Source: Numida meleagris
Lineage: Eukaryota > Chordata > Aves > Galliformes > Numididae
Reading direction: 5' to 3'
Length of the DNA: 64,000 bases
NCBI RefSeq assembly: GCF_002078875.1
Contig: NC_034420.1
Span: 4,649,814 to 4,713,813 of the forward strand
Shown: positions 34,701-48,304 of the stretch, piece by piece
Layout: each line of letters starts with the position of its first letter
Position numbering within the stretch: position 1 is the first letter of the stretch
Program-made: the position numbers and the translations under genes
The notes under the pieces: generated by a model
Seen by the model: only the letters and a program-made list of their open reading frames with translations
Told to the model about the DNA's origin: nothing
Databases searched by the model: none

Positions 34701-37431
34701 ATCAAACATTAAAAGCAAGCTCACTCTAAGTAACCCCTAACTGAAGCACAGACTCAGTGATAAATAACTTCCCCCACCCTCATTTTTGCCCTTTGACATA
34801 GCAGTGTGAAACACTAAAAGAAAAGATGGCACATGAATCTATAGAATGGCCTACAGTTCTCTAATTCACATGATGTTACTACTGAGGGAAGTGTACTGAC
34901 GTGTGTTGTCACTATCTTAACAAGCTTCTTTATCATATACACAAAAAAAAAATGACCAGGAAAAAGGCCAAAGTGTTAAATACAAGGAAATCTGGTCACA
35001 TAATTTGAAATAGGATATTTGATTTTTAATATCTTAAAAAAAAAATAAGACTATTCCGTATCTCTCCTAAAATACTTGTAAATGATACCCTAGAATAAGA
35101 CATGGCCCTATCTGAGCACCACTCGATATTCACTGTACGTTAACAGACATTTTCTTGAGTAGCTATGCCTGAATACGTTACAAAGAATAAAAGGAAACAC
35201 CATTTAGCAGTGTTTTTAAAACCATGAGTAATTTCTATAATTTGTGACAGTTGGTGGAATTTAAAAGTATCTCCCATTGATTTTTATGTTTCAAGATGAC
35301 AATCATTACACTATTATCTGCAGTTTGAGCAGTGGAACCTAACCTCCTAATTAGGATGAAAAACTGTTACAGTAGCAACACCAGTAAGTCACAACAAGTC
35401 AATAATTTTAAAAAGAATTCATTTTAAAAACTCTACAAGGTTCTACTGGAAGCTATTCTGGCGTGTCTATTGATTAACATTTGGTATTACATCCTATAAA
35501 GGACTCATTACACATTGCATCAATCTAAGGGTAATGCTTTGGAGATGGTTTTCTTCTGTTTTTGTTTTTAATTTAGGAAGTGAAATAAAATAGAACAAAG
35601 CACTGAAAGATTATTACGGTAAAGGAGCGATCTCATTTGACTGATGTGTTAACTCCAGACTACACTGGAGATTAATGCGGTGGAAGACTTTGAACTGCAC
35701 TGCACTAAAACTATATGACTGAGCTGGAACTTCCTTGTATGCCAGCATGAAATATCTCAACACTTCTCACAAATTTCCAGATACAAACCATTTAGTTACA
35801 GCCATATATGGATTCAGTCATATCTTGATTACTGTGACCCAGGTTATCACCATCCCACAGACATTTTTCTTTGTAGGAAACACATAAAGATGCAGTATGT
35901 GCACTAGAAACTACTACATGTAGTTTCAAGAGGCCTGATGTTGAGAGGATATATTTAATTAACTGTGCAAAATTTTATTTGGAGAGCTGCTAAACTAACG
36001 TTATTTATTAACATGGCATCTACGAAGACAAACTTGGAAACCATTAATCTTTTTTATAATATTATTCCATCTATTTAACAAAAAAAGCATTTACTACTTC
36101 TGCTCCCATTTATCTGAATTAAAAGGCTTTTCACTTCAGTATTTGAGGTTTACCACATCCAAAATGTCTTTTTTTTCCCCCTCAGAGACATTCATATTCT
36201 TGGAGATCATAACAAGATTCAACAGAAAAACAGATGTAAGTAAACTTAACTGATATGCTTGGAAATCTACAAACATACAAATCTGTGAGTTGATGCTAGG
36301 TGGCAGTACTGTGTAATTAAAATCCAAAGATTTCTTCACCGTGTGCAACTCACTTCAGGCATTTTTCAGAACTAGCAATGAGTACATTCTGAATAATAAT
36401 TTAAACAACAAATAGACCTCTTTTTTCCTTTGATTTCATCTCCTGAGAACTATATTCCTTATACATAAAAGGTGTCAAAATTAAATTTCTTATCCATAAA
36501 ACTGTGTTCTAGCACAGCAGCATTATATGAAATAAGTGAAAAATTAGGAGACAGACTGCTTCCACCCCGCAGTATTACAGCCCTGTTCTTTGGTACTGCA
36601 CAATTTCTAACTCCTGGGTAGGTTCTGACCTCGCTTTTCTCTCCATCTCAGAAACAGAATTACCTAGCATTTGAGGTATGCACTTTTAAAGCCTGCTTTA
36701 GTCCCAAGATGTATTTGATGAAATAGGTCACTTCTAATCATTTGATCCATGTAGCAAAAGTGCAACAGCTTTTAACAAGGAGCATGTACACCACAAAGCA
36801 GCTATAATTATTTGTAGCTACCATGGATGATGAAGGGTTGCATGTATTTTCCTACACAGAATTTCCGGAACGAGCCTTGCTTTGTTCAACGATTACTTCC
36901 AGAAGGAAAGCTAGTTCAGTTCACACAGTCACATCAGTGGTACACAGAGTAAGGTAAATCAGCCTGTTCAAAAAGCATCAATGACTGTCAGGTAAAGTTT
37001 CAGTATTATTATGACTATAGTAATTGCAATAACAATTGCAATTACAAAAACAATACAGCACTGGCTAAATTCAGGTTATTTAACAGTGAGTAACACTTCC
37101 ATACTACGCAGTATATGTTAATAACAGAGTGAGGATGTCTTCTTTATTTAAAACCACATCCAAATGGGGATATAGAGGAGCGCTTAATGTAACAGAAAAA
37201 AATATGTTTGTTTTTCTTGTGAAACATACTGTTAAGGACTGCATAATCACTAGTAACCTAAGAAGAGATACCAGATCTCTCTCCCCCAGATTTCTGCTAA
37301 TGATGCACACACATTTACTTTATTCATTACAGAGTATTAACTGAGATGCACAGAGTCCCAACTCAATAAAAAAGCACAGGAGTCAATTAACAGTCATCAA
37401 AATCACAGCGCTGAGGCTTAAAGGTGAATGT
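31715..37431. other. TENM2 upstream intron, no gene seen
   Basis: AT-rich. It holds a GC-rich patch at about 33590-33790, a homeodomain-motif-rich stretch at about 32930-33200 that looks like a candidate conserved element, and a perfect inverted repeat at 37020-37045. No open frame looks like a real exon. Confidence 0.5.
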
Positions 37432-38190
37432 AGAGAATCACAGAATCCTTAAGAGTTGGAAGGGACCTTTAAAGGTCATCCAGTCCAACTTCCCTGCAAT
37501 GCATAGGAACACCACAGCTAGATCAGGTTGCCCAAGGCCTTATCCAGCCTCACCCTGAAAGTTTCCAGGGTTAGGGCATCAACCACATCACTAGGCAACC
37601 TGTTCCAGTGCCTCACCACCCTCTCTATAAAAGACTTTTCTTACATTCAACCTGAATCTACCCTCTTTGATCTTGAATCCATTTCCCCTTGCTCTATCAC
37701 CGCAGACCCTGCTAAAGAGTCTGTCCCCTTCTTTCCTGTAGCTCCCCTTTAGATACTGACAGGCCGCTCTCAGGTCTCCCTGGTGCCTTCTCTTCTCCAG
37801 GCTGCACAGCCCCAGCTCTCAGCCTGTCCTCAGAGGAGAAGTGTTCCATCCCTCAGATCATTTCTGTGGCCCTTCTCTAGATGTGCTCCAACAGGTCCAT
37901 GTCTCTCCTGTACTGAGGACTCCCTATCTGGATGCAGTGCTCCAGGTGAGGCCTCATTAGCCCAGAGAGGCAGGATCCCCTCCCTCGCCATGGTGACCAC
38001 ACTGTGTTTATGCAGCCCAGGATACAGATGGATATCTGGGCTGCGAGGGCACACTGCTGGCTTGTGTCCTGCTTGCCATCCACCTGTACCTCCAGGTCTT
38101 TTTCAGCAGAGCTGCACTCAATCCTTTCATCCCCCAGCTTGTACGTGGAGGTAAACAGAGGGCGTGTTGCTGTTCCCCAAGTAACAACAG
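37432..38190 (-). mobile_element. CR1 retrotransposon fragment (RT C-terminus and 3' UTR)
   Basis: The plus strand begins with the inverted tail AGAGAATCACAGAATCC and AGTTGGAAGGGACCTTTAAA, so the 3' end is at 37432 and the element points left. On the minus strand the frame around 38150-37880 gives YKLGDERIECSSAEKDLEVQ, QCALAAQISICILGCI and LMRPHLEHCIQIGSPQYRRD, the C-terminal reverse transcriptase and thumb region of CR1 ORF2. It has frameshifts. At about 760 bp it is the longest CR1 copy here after the one at 12.7 kb, and it is sense with TENM2. Left-side frames on the plus strand (up to 135 codons) are antisense shadows. Confidence 0.93.
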
Positions 38191-41100
38191 TTGTCCAACA
38201 GTTCTTGAGGCTAGATATAAACTCACTCAAAGTTATTGCTTCAGTTGCCTACCAGCTGCTTAATACTTCCTCATTCTTTCCAGTTTTGACCACAATACCA
38301 GATTTTAATAGCCAAAAATTCTATTTATTTCAGGGTTTTCTAGTGCAGTCCACTGGCATGCTAGAACAGCCTGCCACGCAAATATTTGTGAAGAATAACA
38401 TCACAGCCTGAGTGTTTAAAATGCACCTGTTGTTCGTAACTTTAAAGGCATGGCATGAAGAAGAATGTTGTGCCACGGGTGGTAAGAGGAACAGAACAGG
38501 AACTACTAATCATGACACTACCTGCTCAAGACAGCAATGTAATCTGTAGAAATATTAAATAATGGAGAGAACAATTCTATTTTTGTGCATCATATTGACA
38601 TCTACATATAAAATGCTAATATTTGCAACTGATTCATCACTCAGTAACTTTAATGCCTGCCTGAATTATTTTAAAGCACACGAGGAAAGTTACTCAGGAA
38701 TGGAAAACAGATTTGTAAACAATCCACATCTGCTGAAGAGCTGAGTCAGTGCTGTAATGCCTGGTGTTATGCCACCCGGCCGAACCAACGCTGAAGAAAC
38801 TCAACTGCAGCTGTGAACATTTTTTTCCTCAACAAACTCTTCTCCTCTCAGTAGTGAAACAGCAGCTGTGGTACCCGTGGCCCAGCAAAGACAAAGGATT
38901 GTCATCTGTATCCAGCAGTCCAAGACAGCCTCTGAAAGAGACTGAACTCAGCTAAGAAAGGCTGCCACTGAACTTACTAACTCGTGCACAAGGGAAAGGA
39001 ACAACACTTTCTTCTTCCCTCCCAGCAGCTTTTCTAGATCTTTCCCACTGACTCATAATCACCTAGTTAGTTTTTAATAAAAGGTTAAACCCTTTTGGAA
39101 ATGACAGCAAGCCCTCCCTCTAGTGCAACAGTTTCTAATTGACTGCTTATGTAGTAATTGCTCTATTTATAGTGATTATTTGCATGAGATAGGTGATTGA
39201 CATCACCTGGTATTAATGACAGAGAAAAGGTTTATTTCACATTCATGACCTAAAGCTCTCACAGAAATGAGTATCCCTTCCAAAGATGATGCTCTACACT
39301 CTTACAAATACATCTATGAAATGAAATGCCACCCTTATCTTTTGTATTTTAAGTCTCTAAAAATATCACTTCCTTTCCTTTCAAAACTACTTTTACAGTC
39401 TTCTCCCTCTGTAACTGGCTAAAAAAGCCTCTTTCTAGCAACTTAACATTTAGCAGCTTGGATATCTGCCCTTTGAGAATCAAGGTTTGTAACACTGTTT
39501 TTCCACTAAGTATTCCAGCAGAGTACACATTACTCATCCTTTACTTTTTGACGGACGAAAGCTCTATTGTGTTATCAAGCAACAGCAATCGGTTATCACA
39601 GAAGAAAACAACTGGCAAGGATAACAGGGATAGAGCAGAGTTCCTCCTTTCCCGACTCTCCAGCACAAGATTGCACAGCAAAAAAGAGAGGGAAAGTATT
39701 ATCAAAAATACATACAAGTCTGTCCCACAGGAGAAAGTAGAACTGACAAAACTGATCTAAGAGTATTCCAGATTGTAATTAATAATCAGAGTCACCTCAC
39801 ACAATTCCACCAAGGTCAAGTGAGACCGAATAGCCGTTGCGCAAGAAAACAAAATATTCACAGAAGGCTTACAAACCTGCAGTGTAATTCAGCTATTCAT
39901 TAGAAGCATAATGAAGTTCACAGCCTTTGAATTATTAGACATTTACATTTCTTTTCCATGACTGTATTCTAGAACTGTGGTTTAAAGATATTTATTCTTT
40001 GAATGCTAACTCAAAACCGCATGCTATACAAATGGCTGAAAGTGTTATCTGTCCTGGATTCATTTGTCAAATTAATTTTAAGAGATGACAGTTGGAACAT
40101 GATTATAATTAATCCCTGACAACAACATCTTGTTATTGGAGCCTGAGCCTATCAGATAAATGAAAGAAAATGCTTTTAATACAACTCTTCTTCTTCTACA
40201 CCACAGAAGGCATTTACATTACTGTTAAATAAATTATTGAAAAAAAATCAAAGACAGGGCTGCACTCCTGCAGTACTGTGTTTTTAATGTGATCACAAAT
40301 GAAAATACTTCCATTTTGGAAAGTTATACTGGGATGTTACAGGAGGAATTGATAAGAACACTTGTACAATGCTTAACATCTTAATTCAAGGCTTATCTTC
40401 ACGTTTTACAAGCCACTTAGGAAGTGCTAACATCTCTGATGCTCACAGTGAACCTTTGAAGTTTATCAAGGAGATAGCCTAAGGGTTAAAGAAAAAATAC
40501 CTTTTCCCCTTATGAGATTTTCTTCAGTTTCAGCAGAGCTTTAGCACAGAGTCTTGCTTCCCCCTCTCCACTTCTTCTCTTGGCCACACACAGACACATC
40601 CAGTACAACAGGAATAATGACCATTTAGGAGGAGCTTTCTCAAGATGGGTCCCTGGGAACTTAGAGGGGGTACAAAGAGATGGAAACTGTAGGAAATGCT
40701 TCTCACAGAGCTGCTGCCTTTTCTCACTTTAAAAACAGAACTCACAGCCTTGCACCAGCAGCTGCACCAGCTGTTTTTCTTCTTCCTTCTCCACATAATA
40801 CACAAAGCAACACACTTCCTGAGAGTTGGATGGGACCCTTATAGCTACTGTCTGAGCTGGTTACCTGCAGCCTACCTGCTGCCCAGCCAGCTCAGTCACC
40901 ATCCCTCTGTGCCAGACAACTGAAAAGAAAAATCCAGGTTTTAATTTGTGATGAGAATCTTGATAAGGTTATCACAGATAAGCACGTAGCACTGTGCTAT
41001 ACTTTTTCACTTTTATTTTAAATCAACTTATAAGGATATCCACACGCCCCTTCCTATTCACAGGTGGTCATACTCAATCCTAATATACCAACAAAATTTG

Positions 41101-44100
41101 TTGAAGTTGTTCTTTTAAGCAGACTGCTAAAATCTTTCAAGACTATGGCATACATTAGAACTCTCCAATAAGTAGAAATTTATTTTCAAAAACATAACAA
41201 TAATGAGTAGGTAGAAAGCAGATATTTAAAATAAGTGCTTTCACAAATTAAATATACATCATGATTCCTCAACCAAATTAATTCTATAAAATTAAGGACA
41301 GATAAAAGTACTACTAAATCATGTTTGTGTGCATTAGCAATCTATGAAGATAAACTTGGAATCCTCCTTGCTCCCTCCACATTTTTCTTCTATTTGAAAC
41401 CAGTTTTCATCTGCTACCCTAAGTTGAACCAACATCCACTACAGGAAAAGACAGCATCTTCATTGAAATGACTTCTTACACAAATGTATTTAATAAACAC
41501 TCGTACTTGTAATATTCATAAAAACAAAATGTTGTGTCTATTTGTTCAGCTACCAATGCACCTCTGCAGCTTACAAAACTAATTCTCTCAAAGCTGAATA
41601 CATTTTAAAACATTATAAAAAGCTCAATAGCATTTTTTCATGTTGCAACAATAAATGGTTAGGCCAGTACCATCAGCAAGCTCTACTTCCATGGCTCAGT
41701 TACTCACCACTTCTGAAACACCCACCTCTCCTGAAGCACAAAATTCAGGTACAAGGTATACTCACATAACTGGGATTTCGAACAATAATAGATCAGCTCT
41801 ACCGTTCCTGCATATACTAAATTTCTTATAAATGACAGTTTTTAATAAATGAAGATCTGAACACTGTTAAGAAGAGACTGTAATAACAACCCTAAATTTT
41901 CATAGATGAATGAAAAACATGTAATGACAACTTCTGGGAAAAACAAAAAAAAAACATCTGTGAATAGGACCTCTCTGTTTCTCCCTAATGTAGACTTCTT
42001 CTTCAGACTAATAACCTCATGTAGTAGAAGCAGAAGAATTTTTTAATCTTCCCTCCAAACCCTGTTCTTTGGGTGAATCCAATTTCTTGGACTTCTTCCA
42101 GAACACAATTCCACGGATCTCCTATCAGCGCTCGGACTGGCAGCCCCACTGTTTGCAGTTGCAGCAAAGCAGCAGACCAAACTAATTTTGCACCTTTAAG
42201 AGCCTCTCCCCCTTGGAAGCCTATGTCCAGCAGCATATTCAGGCAATTCAAAGGACATTTTTCTAAACAAAATTATTTATTCAAACAATCAAACCACAAG
42301 GGATAGCTTTTGTTCCTACCAATAGCTCTCAGCAATAATTTCAAGTTAACTGCCCCAGAAATAAGTCATGCAGGCTCATTCTGAGATTCTCAAGACTCTT
42401 CTTGCCCTCATAATTAGACCACGGTACCCATTTAGAAAACATCTGGTGTTCCTTAACATTAAATTTATCTTTATCTTTGGTATTCAGCTTTTATTTACCA
42501 AGTGTGTTGCACTAGTACACAGAGGAGAAGAAGAAACAACTCCTTAGTGCTCTCTTGAAACTGCTTATCCTGAGACATTTTAGCTCTGGCTACTTCAGCT
42601 ATTAAGATACTGAACTGATAGAAAAATATAAAAGCAATGTTTTATGAAGCAAAGTCCAACAAACTACACTTGCTAAAAATATAGGTGCAGGACTCTCTCA
42701 TATCTGTCACAATAACCAAAGCAAAAAAAGGCCAGAGTCTTGAGACAAAACCTAAGAGGTATGAGACAAAGTGCAGCAAGCACTTCACAGATCTGTAAAT
42801 CCCACCAGCCCTTCTTCAGTTCCCACCCATACAGAAGATGTTTTAGTGGATGGTGTAAACAGAAGGCAGATAGGGTACTCTTTCAAACATGCTTTTGTAA
42901 GGGATTTTCTCATTTTTTTCCATCTTTCTCTGCCAAGTACAGAAGCTGGGGTCCAGGAGCAGCAGGGAGATCTTTGTAGAGCTGACTTTACGGTATGGCT
43001 CAAAATGCTTCACTTCTGTTACCAGAGATGTTTTCCTCCTCCTCTGCCAAGTGACGTAAAGGATGTAACAGCAACGCTGCTATGCATTTCACATCACATA
43101 CATCAGTCTTTGCTACGTTATGAACAGCATTTCAATACTTACATTTGTTTAGAAGCATTTCCTTCCCCAACTGCTTTATTTTTTCAGATCAGGTACAATT
43201 TTCAATTGCCCATTACCTACAAAGACTTCCACCAGCTTAGTGCAGTGCTATCAAACTTCTTCTAATGGTTATCCTTAGATTTCTTAAACTCTAAAGAATC
43301 AAATGGAGCCACACTCCTCTGGTGGTATTGAATGCAACAGGCAGAGCTGAAGTCAATTCCTCTCACTAAAATCTGAGGGAGAGGAAAGGAGTATTTATTT
43401 TCCCTCTGCAGGGAACTGCCACGCTTAATGGTTGACAGAAATGTCTCAGACCTCTTCCAGCTGCCTCCCTCCTCGCTAACTGGACTAAGTTGTGGTAGTA
43501 GCCGTGTTGAAATTGTAATCATCTAAGGATATAAGCAAGACAAGTAACAATAATGGCTGTCATTATATCAAATTATATGTAAAAAAAAAAAGCTCCTGCA
43601 AACAAGCAGTGATTTTTAACAATTTTTTTTATTCATTTTGCAACTAAGAAGCTGCCACTGAAACTTCAAGTCCCTTGTCCCACACAATAACACATAATGC
43701 TCTTTCACTTCGCACTATCAACTTCTGAGAATGCATGTTTTATTTTGTACATGGGCCAAACCAAGACTTGGATGGGCATTCAGAACTGAGATCTCCTCAG
43801 AACCCACTATGAAAAGCATGTGTGCCCCTCCAGACACACACTGCAGGCACTCAGACCTGCAGCTACCGACAGCAGTACTACGTGACAGACTAATAGTGGC
43901 GGTGCATTTCTATATACATTATCTGCACAAAATTAATATTCATAATTACAATCAGAATTCATGAAGCTCTACAAAATGCCAGCTCAAGATGATTCAAGTG
44001 CCATTTTACATTCTAATATTTGCAAGCTAATGCTGTTTCAAGAAATGAGTAGGATATGTTCAGTAGTAATACATTTACTTCCTGTCAAGGATCTAGATAC

Positions 44101-47100
44101 AGCACTCCTAACTTTTACATTAAGATAATTGTTGAAGGGTTTTGACAGTTTTAACCTACATCTTTTTATTCACAAAGACTTCTAATCCTGCATCTCGGTT
44201 CTTTGTTTTAAATCAGGGATGTATTGATTAACTGTGAGACTAAGCGTATCTCAGCGGTGGCTGAGTCGAGTATCCACTATGGAATTAGGACTGTTAAACA
44301 CTGGAATCGATCTTCTCATTGTAGAACCATGGCTGCTGTGGCAAGCAGTTTCTCTAAGCTATTAATTTTATTATTAGCACACCTGGAGACATTGTTTCCC
44401 TGAGGGAAAAGCAATTCAATTGTGTGTGCTGAAACAACTAGTGGCATATGATCAATGAGACAGCTGGGACCACAAGCCTTCTCTTGGAGCTCAGGGTGGA
44501 TATGACAAAGTAGTTTGTAAAGCAGCAACGATACGAAGTAATATTGCTTTATGTTTTATGCACCTCATTGTAAGCACATAGAGAGCTTAAAGTTCTCAGG
44601 GTCTGGAAATTTTAAATCTTCTTGGAGTAGTTCACTAGTCTTAGCCTTGGAAGGCCTATCTGACACCAACTAATGACCATCCCTTTTTCCTGACCATTGA
44701 GTCTTTCCATATCTCCACTCTGCTTGCAAGGCAGCAAGCAGCTACCCTCTCTTACACGAGAACAGTAACACTTTTTCAACCTGTCTGACCTGCTAAAAGA
44801 GAAAAACTAATTAAACATTTCTGAACATTTAGTTTTATTTCATACTCATGTTAACACTGAAAAGACACAAAGCCCAACAGTGAAACATCAGCCATAACTG
44901 ACTTTTTAATTACCAAACAATTGATATATCTCAAAAAAAAACTGACCCCGCAGTACTGTAAATTTACTCAGTATTTAAACATTACCCTCACTAGAAATTA
45001 GCAGGAAGCGAGGATCAAACAGGGACCAGTCAGAAAGCACATAAAGAGGCACATACAGACAGTCCACTCATGTTTCCCATGGAGAAGAGGGGAAATACTA
45101 CAACCAAACCTCTTATAAAATAAGCTGAAGCTAACACTTGATCTCACAGAAGCTGTGAAGCCCTTGCAAACCTTCCAGGAACTCTGGATCGTTAATTTCT
45201 TTCCTTCTGAACTGCTACCTCACCCAAAGCAAGTTCTTTGTTGGGAAACCTTGTAAGAGATACTACAGGTTGCAAAGTTCACAAACTGACACAACTATCT
45301 AGCATTTAGCATTTCCTGAAAATGACTGGGTCAAGTGGTTGCCAGACCACTGCCCACTTCATGTTTAATGATTGCTTGTTGTTTCATAACATCAGCTTTC
45401 TAAAGACAAATACGGTCCGTAAAAAATCCACTGGAATGTACGCTACATTATGGAGAGCAGAACAAGAACTCAAGGCAAGAATTATTTCTGGGGCAAACCA
45501 AAAGTATTATTTTCAAAATACAAACATACATGTTTGTTTGAAAGACGCTTTCCTTATCATTTTTAAAGATGGTAGAGCTGTCCTATTTAAAAAAGTGAAA
45601 CATTAAAGAACGGCAGATACTATCATTTTTCAAAATGCTGCTTTGTTTTGAACATACCTTATCCTAGTGTTTACCTAAACAATGTGCAATTGCTTCCTGT
45701 CTGAAAAGTTGTCCCCTCCATTAACCACTCCAATAATCACAGAAACTCAAGAACTATTTTTGTTGCTCGGGCATCAAAACTGTAGTTAAAATAAAAACGA
45801 ACTTTTATTCTAACTGCACATTCTAAGCTGGAATTTTATTTCTGTCACACAATCCAGATATATATGGACAAAATTATTGACTCCCTCTCAACTCCTCCCT
45901 AAGCAACCATTATTTATTTAAGTTCCATTGCAGTCCATCTTTTTTCCTCCTGTTGTCAAGTATTTGGCCTAATGTAAGCCAAGAGGATGGAGATACAAAT
46001 GTTAGGTCTCTTGGTTTTCTGCCTGCTTGATTTTGTTTCTGTACATTTGACTGCTAGCTAGCTATGAGTAATCATCTATTTCATAGATTCTGACACCTTG
46101 TGGGGCCTTTTTCAGTATCAGGATAAATGCCAAAGATTTCCTTATACATGCCTCCTAAAAGAATGAGAAGTAAGTTTCTTATCTTTACAATTTATGTTGT
46201 ATATCCACCTTGTTGATATGAGGGTGGGTTGTTTGTTTTTGCCTTAAAGGGGAAAAATCGTTCAGTGAACAATCACCATTATGTATGCTTTTCTGGATGA
46301 CTGAATTGTTTCCTAACTAAAGTCATCATCATCTGACACAGGCTAAAGCTCTGTAGGTTGCATCATGCTTGATGATAAGCTACAGTTTGCTCCAAATCAT
46401 CACAAGACTGAATAGTACAAGAAACAGTACTAACAGACTTGCAGTAAAAGAGAGAATCACTAAGAATACTTCTATCTTCATTCTTCCTTCTAAAAATTCA
46501 ATTTATAAGCATTAAGGAATTACTTTATAGACTGAAAAATAAATTTAAAGGCAGATTTACAAAATCTGAGGAAGACTCTTCCGGACTGTGCCATCAGTGA
46601 CACTCCACTGTTGGTGGTTACCAGCTTTAATTAAATCTACGCTGTTATTAATTTCAAGTATGAGAGGTTGAAGGCAAATCTGGACCCTGGATCGAGCCTG
46701 AATGCAAACTGCTGGCAGCATGCAAAGAGATGGCAACCTATCTGACCCAGCTACAGCTGCTATTCTTCATCACACCAGCCATGAAAACATTACCCTACCC
46801 AGGACAACAGGACAGCAGAAAACGTGTGTGCTCACTGGTTGTTCTCAGCTAGAAGACATGTCCCTGCTTAGTCTCTCAGTGCCCAATGAAAGTTGGTTTG
46901 CACTCAAAAATATGTCTGCATGCAGCTTTTGTGAGCACAGTATGAAGACTATGTATTATTATGAGGTATGAGCTAAGGTATTTGTTGGAGGTTTTTTTTG
47001 GTTTTTTTTTTTTTGTTTTTTTTGAGAAGACAGAAATCTGCCAGCTATGCTCTCTGTTCTATAGGCTCCTGTTACAGAAGCTACTCAGTTTCTCCAGCAG

Positions 47101-48281
47101 AAAAATGCACCTGCTCCTCTGCTGGTGCTTGGGAGCCGCTTCTCATCCCTGAGTTAGTGTCAAGCACTCAGGAAAACATAATGAAACAGTCATACATTCT
47201 GCTGTCCACACATGCTTTTTTACCCAGGCAAATATACAGTACTTATCAAACAGAGCAGTGTAACCATTTCAGGACACGGTCACAAAGCAGCACAGAGGAG
47301 CAGAATACCAGCCATTGACTGTCAAGGAGAAGAGCCTTGTGTACTCTGCTCTCAGTCAATACCATTAAGAGAGCAGAGGAAGAAGAATCCTGATGGATAG
47401 CAAAGAGGTAAGAGATGTGGAAGCTGTAAAGGTTTAGGGCCCGTGGGAAAGCATGTCGCTCCGTGCTAACACACTGCAGCGACCCTTACTACCGCATGTG
47501 GTCATCAACGTGAAGATTTGTTGCTCAACTACGTTCAAGCTCTTCTTGGTCCATCCACAAAGTTAGCTAGTGCCCTACAGGATGGCAATCAAGGATGACT
47601 CCAACACTCTATCCCACGTACATTCCCAGATTTTAATGATTATTTAATATGTTTTAAATTAACCTATCATTATGGCCACTTCGAGCTAAAACTGTTCTGC
47701 CGGCCTGCTGGATCCACAACTAATGTGTGCAATCAAGAAATGAAGAGACCTGGGAATCCCTGCTCTGATGTTGACAAGCTATTTCTCACAATCTAATCTT
47801 TGAGATATATTTCCCAAATCACTTGAAGAACGTGAATGACTGAAGATAAAATGAGTATCTTAGTCAACAGATGTGATAGGAAGAACAAGGCATAACCTTT
47901 ACTCTTCAATTTCCATTAATTCTGGAAGTGGAAAATCACTCTAACTACAACCATTTGTAAAGTGGAAAGAAAAGAAAAAAGAAAAAGATGAGGTAATAAA
48001 TAGCCAGCTTCCTTCTAGTTACTTTACTGTTTCAGACTTAAGGATTTCTCCCTCACTGTGAGTTTTTCCTCAGAGAAAACCCGCGAGATGCCTTCACTTC
48101 AGTACATTCGAGACTGCAGAAGCCAGTAAAATCTTCAAAGCTTCTGTAGTGTATTCAGTATGATCTCCCATACAGGAGAAACACACAAGACCACGTTTAG
48201 GGACTTACCTATCTTCATTCACCCCCAGAAATGAAGGTCTAAGTTCTGAGTTCTAACTGCATACCTCCTGTCTGACCCATG

Positions 48282-48304
48282 TTTTTTTTTTTTTTTTTTT
48301 TTTT
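48282..48304. repeat. poly-T run
   Basis: Twenty-three consecutive T. On the minus strand this is an A-run. No attached retroposon was recognised. Confidence 0.85.

Noticed and set aside
37783..38411. Overlapping plus-strand ORFs of 123 and 135 codons
   Set aside because: Antisense readings of the CR1 copy at 37432-38190.
40800..40925. GAGAGTTGGATGGGACCCTTA resembling an inverted CR1 3' end
   Set aside because: Only about 20 bases match, with no octamer tail or flanking CR1 sequence, so it was not called.
42003..42306. Pair of overlapping 77-82-codon ORFs in a GC-richer patch
   Set aside because: Neither frame resembles a known protein, no splice or promoter signals were seen, and overlap on opposite strands suggests composition and not coding.
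42771..43265. 164-codon plus-strand ORF, among the longest in the window
   Set aside because: No recognisable domain, biased composition or splice context. It is antisense to TENM2. A frame of this length is not unexpected by chance in 64 kb read in six frames.
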